The position numbers and the translations under genes are program-made. Under the pieces are notes generated by a model. The model had not been told where the DNA came from. It was given only the letters and a program-made list of their open reading frames with translations, and made no database searches. Shown one piece after another: positions 39,863 through 43,525 of a stretch of DNA of 43,525 nt (positions are counted from its first letter, which is position 1; each line of letters begins with the position of its first letter). The stretch spans positions 1 through 43,525 of the forward strand of contig JAGCRH010000004.1 of assembly GCA_017964785.1 (NCBI GenBank). Direction: 5' to 3'. The stretch comes from Prevotella sp. (GTDB lineage: Bacteria > Bacteroidota > Bacteroidia > Bacteroidales > Bacteroidaceae).

Positions 39863-41722
39863 TTACTCCCCCATGATGATATTCACAATCTGTACGATGT
39901 CGGCAGCATTCACCTCGCCGTCGCCATTGGTGTCGCCAACCTTGCCGCCTGTGGCAGTAATCTCTGCTTTGGCTGTATCGGAATTCTCGTAACCAGTCTT
40001 GGAGGCATATACCGTAATAGTATATATCTGAGAGAAAGGTATGTCATTACCTACACCAGAAGCAGGAATTGGGTTGGAAACGGTATAATGATATTCCACC
40101 TCTTCCGTCTCACAACTGAATTTCAATTTTCCGTCTACAACACTGATAGTCGGTTTGGCACACTTCTTCTTCTCTAGATCCTCACCCGTTAAAGTCTTGA
40201 CAGTAGTGAACTTGCTCCAAGGATTAGTAATTTGATAACTGCTAATGGAAGTTATTGGTACATACAGAGAGATATTGTAATTGCTGAAACTGTCGTCATA
40301 AGCAAAAGGAGGATTTGTAGCCAACATCTTGACTTCGGTCAAGGCGCAATTGGCAAAAGCTTCTTGGTAAATCATTTCAACTTTTTCTGGAATGATAATA
40401 CTGGTAAGGGATTTGCAGTCTTTAAAAAGAGATTTGTTTATCGTCTTTAGTTCTTTTGGCAAAATTACGGATGTTATTTTTTTACAACTTTGGAAAACAG
40501 AAGAACCAATTGACATTACACTATTAGGAATCTCAATAGAAGATAAACTTGTACCAGAGAAAGCAGAATACTCTATACTTTTAAGGTTGTTAGATAATGA
40601 TATAGTAGTCAAGTTCTTGCAGCATAATGCATTATGGCCAATACTTAATACTTCATTATGCATTTTTACCGTTCTTATACCTTCACAACCCGAAAAAGCA
40701 CAAGCGTTTAATGTTATAATATCGTTTGGAATTACAAGATCTGTTATTTCACTACCATTTAAATACAAATGATAATCTATGGGAATACTCTCCCCAAATA
40801 TAATCTTGCACCATGCAGACAAATCATCAATATGTATAGAACGAAGTTCTGAACAATTCTGAAAGGCATTTCCATCTAAATATTCAAGACTTTTTGGAAT
40901 ATTAATCGTTTCCAGTTTCTTACAATTATTGAATACACTATATTCAATTCTTTTAAGACCTTCATGTAATATGACAGAAGCAAGATTATTACAATACTGA
41001 AAAGCCTCAGGACTAATTGTTTCTATGGAGCCAGGGATGTCAATAGTTGACAAAGAACTACATGAACTAAAAGCCCCTCTCCCTATTACCAACAGGCTTT
41101 GTGGCAATGCTATCGAATATAAATCACTAAATGCTGAAAAAGCCGACGCCGCTATACCCAATGTGCCATCTTTAATTTCTATTATTATAGGACTACTTCC
41201 TTTATAGGAGTATGCAACTTTATTAATATATATAACACCATCACTTGACTCGTTATATATTTTCTCATACCATGCCGTTTCACCAAAAGCATTCATTCCA
41301 ATACTTGTTAGCTTTTCTGGCAAGATAATCTGAGCAAGGTTATAGCAATAGCAAAATGCTTGATCACCAATACTTTCGACTTCATCAGGAATTTCAATTG
41401 ATGTTAGTTCCTTACAAGTTAAGAAACTCCCCTCGCCGATTTTTTTAATTGAATTGGGCATTTTACATGAAGTTAAATTATCACACAACGCGAATGCGTC
41501 GTCTCCAATACTGTTAACAATATAAGAAGAACTCTCATATTCAACCATCTTCGGTATTTCTATATTCCCAGAATAACATCTCATATATCCTGGTTTATGA
41601 GTTACTGTCGCAGTCTTTGTTTCTTCATTCAAATCGTAATAAAGACCACTAATTTGAACAATCTCTGAATATGCCACCGCCGGTAACAAAATCATCACCA
41701 AGTAAATTATTAGTTTCCTCAT
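39863..41722 (-). CDS. BspA-like leucine-rich-repeat surface protein with dockerin-like tail
   Basis: This 619-residue secreted protein starts at the ATG at 41722, which places a clear signal peptide (ending AVAYS) at the N-terminus; the longer in-frame version would run through a structured leader. The body (about 60-520) consists of many LRR_5/BspA repeats of the form SIEIPNSVMSIGSSVFQSC. A chitobiase-like or Ig-like domain follows (about 530-600; KPTISVVDGKLKFSCETE), then a calcium-binding dockerin-like tail, GDTNGDGEVNAADIVQIVN. BspA proteins bind host or microbial surfaces. It is transcribed from a distant promoter through a long 5' leader. Confidence 0.93.
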   Translation of the reverse strand: MRKLIIYLVMILLPAVAYSEIVQISGLYYDLNEETKTATVTHKPGYMRCYSGNIEIPKMVEYESSSYIVNSIGDDAFALCDNLTSCKMPNSIKKIGEGSFLTCKELTSIEIPDEVESIGDQAFCYCYNLAQIILPEKLTSIGMNAFGETAWYEKIYNESSDGVIYINKVAYSYKGSSPIIIEIKDGTLGIAASAFSAFSDLYSIALPQSLLVIGRGAFSSCSSLSTIDIPGSIETISPEAFQYCNNLASVILHEGLKRIEYSVFNNCKKLETINIPKSLEYLDGNAFQNCSELRSIHIDDLSAWCKIIFGESIPIDYHLYLNGSEITDLVIPNDIITLNACAFSGCEGIRTVKMHNEVLSIGHNALCCKNLTTISLSNNLKSIEYSAFSGTSLSSIEIPNSVMSIGSSVFQSCKKITSVILPKELKTINKSLFKDCKSLTSIIIPEKVEMIYQEAFANCALTEVKMLATNPPFAYDDSFSNYNISLYVPITSISSYQITNPWSKFTTVKTLTGEDLEKKKCAKPTISVVDGKLKFSCETEEVEYHYTVSNPIPASGVGNDIPFSQIYTITVYASKTGYENSDTAKAEITATGGKVGDTNGDGEVNAADIVQIVNIIMGE

Positions 41723-41761
41723 AATGCTTATTTTAATATATGTTAGTGTTTGAATATATAA

Positions 41762-41908
41762 AAGACGTGAGCAATTACTTCGCTTACGTCTTCTGAGGTA
41801 TCGGCAAACACCTAACAACCTTAAACGAGTAAAAGCCCACGCTACACAGCGTGAACCATCAACTTTACTCTTGGTTGTTTCTTTCAATTTTGCCGAATTT
41901 CAGAAGAC
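41762..41908 (-). ncRNA. Structured 5' leader of the BspA-like gene, attenuator- or riboswitch-like
   Basis: On the minus strand the leader can form a closing stem P1 from 41900-41908 with 41788-41796 (9 bp, perfect) and 41889-41895 with 41802-41808 (7 bp, perfect). Inside are nested stems P2 (41873-41879 with 41814-41820), P3 (41864-41870 with 41827-41833) and P4 (41848-41853 with 41838-41843, loop GTGT). A further hairpin, 41782-41792 with 41762-41772 (10 of 11 pairs), is followed by a U-rich run. This last hairpin shares 41788-41792 with P1, so the two are mutually exclusive, as in attenuators. The ligand or trigger is unknown, and I do not recognise a known RNA family. Confidence 0.6.
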
Positions 41909-42009
41909 AAGAATCAAAGCGATGCTTCAACTATATGTCTGTTATGTCTTTTGCTATGTTACCATACGCAGTTCGTTTTGAGGGTTCTACAATATATTCG
42001 TTTCGGTTG

Positions 42010-42040
42010 CAAATATAGGAACTTTTTTCGAGAATTCCAA
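42010..42040 (-). promoter_or_regulatory. Promoter of the BspA-like gene
   Basis: Read on the minus strand, TTG (42040-42038), a 20-nt spacer and TATATTTG (42017-42010) match the Bacteroidota consensus. Transcription would begin near 42003, giving an untranslated leader of about 280 nt before the ATG at 41722. Confidence 0.75.
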
Positions 42041-42175
42041 ATTATCGGAAGATTTTTTGATGACGAATGACGAAAGAGCCTGTTAAGACGGTGGTAATAC
42101 GGTGCAGTGAAGGGAAACAAGATATGGCCAAGAAACGGGACTGGCACGGCGTGTACAATAACAGAGGAGGTAACC

Positions 42176-42263
42176 TTTAGTCCGTTTGGATAGTCTCTTT
42201 AGTCCGTTCAGATAGGGCTTTCGAGTGAAAGAGATAATCCCTTTACCCCCTAAGGGATTATCT
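42176..42263. repeat. Direct repeat and perfect 12-bp hairpin in the divergent gap
   Basis: Two copies of an 18-nt unit (TTTAGTCCGTT followed by GATAG) lie at 42176-42193 and 42198-42215. A perfect inverted repeat, AGATAATCCCTT at 42232-42243 with 42252-42263 and an 8-nt loop, follows. The stretch from 42041 to 42340 holds no convincing gene. No gene ends here, so the hairpin is more likely regulatory or a mobile-element trace than a terminator. Confidence 0.65.
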
Positions 42264-42340
42264 GAATGACTGAAAGGAATAATCGGAATGAGTTGAAGAA
42301 AGCATCTGAATGATTTTCGTGTGCCTCAGAATCTAAAACT

Positions 42341-42382
42341 TTCCGAAATGTTTGTTCGTTTCGGAATTTTTGTATACCTTTG
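42341..42382 (+). promoter_or_regulatory. Promoter with overlapping inverted-repeat operator
   Basis: TTG (42352-42354), a 20-nt spacer and TACCTTTG (42375-42382) form a good promoter for the gene at 42419. A perfect 8-bp inverted repeat, TTCCGAAA (42341-42348) with TTTCGGAA (42359-42366), flanks the -33 element and could bind a repressor. Confidence 0.65.
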
Positions 42383-42418
42383 CATCTAGAAACTTTTAAT
42401 CAATAAGATGAAAAGCAA

Positions 42419-42994
42419 ATGGACGATAAACAGCAAAGGATACAAAGGCTAAAAGATAGCCTTCCAATTATTGCGACAGGCAACGAACATGTTGGCCTGT
42501 ATGAATTGAATAACAAATCAGCCGAGAAGTATATCCGCCAGTATCTGAGAGGTAACTATATAAATAAGGATACAGGCGATATAATCCGCATTTCCAGGAA
42601 GGGTGCTGAGAAGGTTACGAGACATGATGCCGAGAACACGGCTCATCTCCAGTCGATTGCACTCATCCCGACGATGATTAGGGAAGCGATTTACATTACG
42701 GAGGAAAGCAACGAAAAGGATAAGACCGACTACGAGTCGTTCCGCTATTACGTTGTCGGGCTCAAAATCAATGATGAAGACTATACAGCAAAACTTGTCA
42801 TTGGTGTCAAGAATGGGGAAACGTACTACGACCACGCTCTGACGAAGATAGAGAAAAGCAATCTCCTCAGAAGTATTGACGAGATAAAGCGCCCGTTTGC
42901 TTCTAAGGAGACCTCAAATGACGAAAGCCATGCTTTCGATATTCTTTCTGAGTGCAAAGATAAGAGATTAATTTCAATTCTCCAAATTTTTTAG
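42419..42994 (+). CDS. Polyvalent-protein-associated (LPD/BECR-like) domain protein
   Basis: This 191-residue cytoplasmic protein contains a central domain (about 70-150) with HDAENTAHLQSIALIP, YESFRYYVVGLKI and KNGETYYDHALTKIEK. These resemble domains of giant phage and conjugative-element polyvalent proteins, including the LPD3 and phage BECR-nuclease groups. The exact family is uncertain. A 14-codon frame begins 11 nt earlier (42408-42452) and overlaps the start. The gene has its own promoter with an operator-like repeat, which fits a controlled toxin or effector, but no antitoxin gene is visible. Confidence 0.5.
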   Translation: MDDKQQRIQRLKDSLPIIATGNEHVGLYELNNKSAEKYIRQYLRGNYINKDTGDIIRISRKGAEKVTRHDAENTAHLQSIALIPTMIREAIYITEESNEKDKTDYESFRYYVVGLKINDEDYTAKLVIGVKNGETYYDHALTKIEKSNLLRSIDEIKRPFASKETSNDESHAFDILSECKDKRLISILQIF

Positions 42995-43131
42995 GAAGTT
43001 TTTCATATTTCTTGTGTTTCTGAAAACCGTTAGTGTTCACTTCATTCCTGTCCCCTGTGTGTATCTGATTTAGATTATGGTTGCATAAGGTATGCATTAT
43101 TAGTGAAAAAACCAAATTTATAGAAGAATAT

Positions 43132-43162
43132 TTGCTTTGTATCGTTATATTTACTATCTTTG
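43132..43162 (+). promoter_or_regulatory. Promoter of the candidate small RNA
   Basis: TTG (43132-43134), a 20-nt spacer and TATCTTTG (43155-43162) match the consensus exactly, yet no credible reading frame follows before a strong hairpin. Confidence 0.7.
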
Positions 43163-43167
43163 CCGAC

Positions 43168-43282
43168 AGAATAATAAACAAAGTTCTATGTAAAAAGATT
43201 AGGGCATCCTCCTTTTCACCTTATTATAAATACAAAGCAAAGGGGGCTCGCATCAATCACTGCGGGCCCCTTTGATGCATTT
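43168..43282 (+). ncRNA. Candidate small noncoding RNA, about 110 nt
   Basis: A consensus promoter and a strong terminator-like hairpin bracket about 110 nt without a convincing coding frame. The 5' part is unstructured and A-rich; the 3' end is the hairpin at 43238-43274. The stretch between 42995 and 43131 shows nothing recognisable. A short leader for a distal gene is the alternative, though the next gene visible is on the opposite strand. Confidence 0.5.
43238..43282 (+). terminator. Intrinsic terminator of the candidate small RNA
   Basis: CAAAGGGG (43238-43245) pairs with CCCCTTTG (43267-43274). After one bulged G the stem continues with CTCGC (43247-43251) and GCGGG (43262-43266) around a 10-nt loop, followed by ATGCATTTT. 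It is GC-rich and strong. Confidence 0.75.
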
Positions 43283-43296
43283 TAGTACTAAAAAAT

Positions 43297-43327
43297 TTGG
43301 GGGGGTCTCAGAAATGTTGTACCTTTG
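43297..43327 (+). promoter_or_regulatory. Second plus-strand promoter, antisense to the right-edge gene
   Basis: TTG (43297-43299), a 20-nt spacer containing a run of G, and TACCTTTG (43320-43327) fit the consensus. No plus-strand gene follows in the window; the transcript would run into the end of a minus-strand gene. Confidence 0.55.
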
Positions 43328-43430
43328 CAGCCGATACTAGGAAGAACCGATTTGTCGGGCCTTCAAATTTAATAATTCAAACACAGTAAGCGTCTCTGAT
43401 GTTACGCCTTGCATAATCAATGACGATTGT

Positions 43431-43525
43431 TTACATTGTTGCCCATCTGTCAGGCAACAGTTCACGGTACTTGCTTAATGGTGTGTTTGGCTGCCACATG
43501 GCGGTCTTGTCAAGGATGTCTACAA
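43431..43525 (-). CDS. C-terminal fragment of an unidentified protein (runs off right edge)
   Basis: The last 30 residues of a minus-strand frame end at the TAA at 43431-43433. The visible end reads DKTAMWQPNTPLSKYRELL and then PDRWATM, which looks like real protein because of its mixed, tryptophan-containing composition. I do not recognise the family. It lies beyond the small RNA in the accessory region. Confidence 0.5.
   Translation of the reverse strand, partial: VDILDKTAMWQPNTPLSKYRELLPDRWATM

Noticed and set aside
42124-42180. 18-residue frame MAKKRDWHGVYNNRGGNL
   Set aside because: It looks protein-like but has no promoter or neighbour support and is too short to judge.
1-43525. tRNA, rRNA or insertion-sequence transposase genes
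   Set aside because: I found no sequence resembling these; the accessory region shows repeats but no transposase frame.

Overview
The window looks like a chromosomal segment of a Bacteroidales bacterium, most likely Prevotella or a close relative. The evidence is the Bacteroidota promoter form (TTG, about 20 nt, TAnnTTTG) before several genes, the lack of regular Shine-Dalgarno sites, Bacteroidota-style lipoprotein signals, a BspA-like leucine-rich-repeat protein ending in a dockerin-like tail, and phage-type 'polyvalent' protein fragments. All family names come from reading motifs in the translations; no database search was possible.

Region 1 (1-10413, minus strand) holds a tightly coupled operon: AraC regulator, patatin-like outer-membrane phospholipase, a 12-codon mini-ORF, cytoplasmic GH13 amylase, STAS anti-sigma-antagonist, GlgX debranching enzyme, RsbW-like kinase and RsbU-like phosphatase. 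Almost every junction overlaps by 4 or 8 nt. A complete partner-switching module is therefore interleaved with glucan-degrading enzymes. Downstream lie a second, paralogous AraC gene and the start of a secreted protein. About 120 bp of upstream DNA is shared by the two AraC genes, including a pair of inverted ATGTTC/GAACAT half-sites.

Region 2 (10700-38309, plus strand) is one run of genes with no gap above about 40 nt. After an M3 peptidase comes the main candidate for an undescribed system (12868-34000). It has a dicluster ferredoxin, a radical SAM enzyme, a DUF116-polyprenyl diphosphate synthase fusion, a small alpha/alpha-toroid protein and a squalene-hopene-cyclase-like class II terpene cyclase with a DGDD motif. 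It also has a NapG/NapH-like pair, a NuoE-NuoF fusion, a truncated NuoG-like iron-sulfur protein, five beta-propeller proteins placed at or outside the inner membrane, and a LolD/MacB-like ABC transporter. I infer that it makes a cyclic terpenoid and couples NADH oxidation to an iron-sulfur relay across the membrane. Neither the product nor the electron acceptor can be read from the sequence. A GlpF-like channel, a CobW GTPase, a WYL regulator, a BASS-family transporter and a NUDIX hydrolase follow in the same orientation.

Region 3 (38310-43525) is accessory in character, AT-richer, with wide gaps rich in hairpins. It holds two very small ORFs, two phage-type polyvalent-domain genes, the BspA-like gene with a roughly 280-nt structured 5' leader that resembles an attenuator or riboswitch, a candidate small RNA with its own promoter and terminator, and the end of a gene entering from the right.
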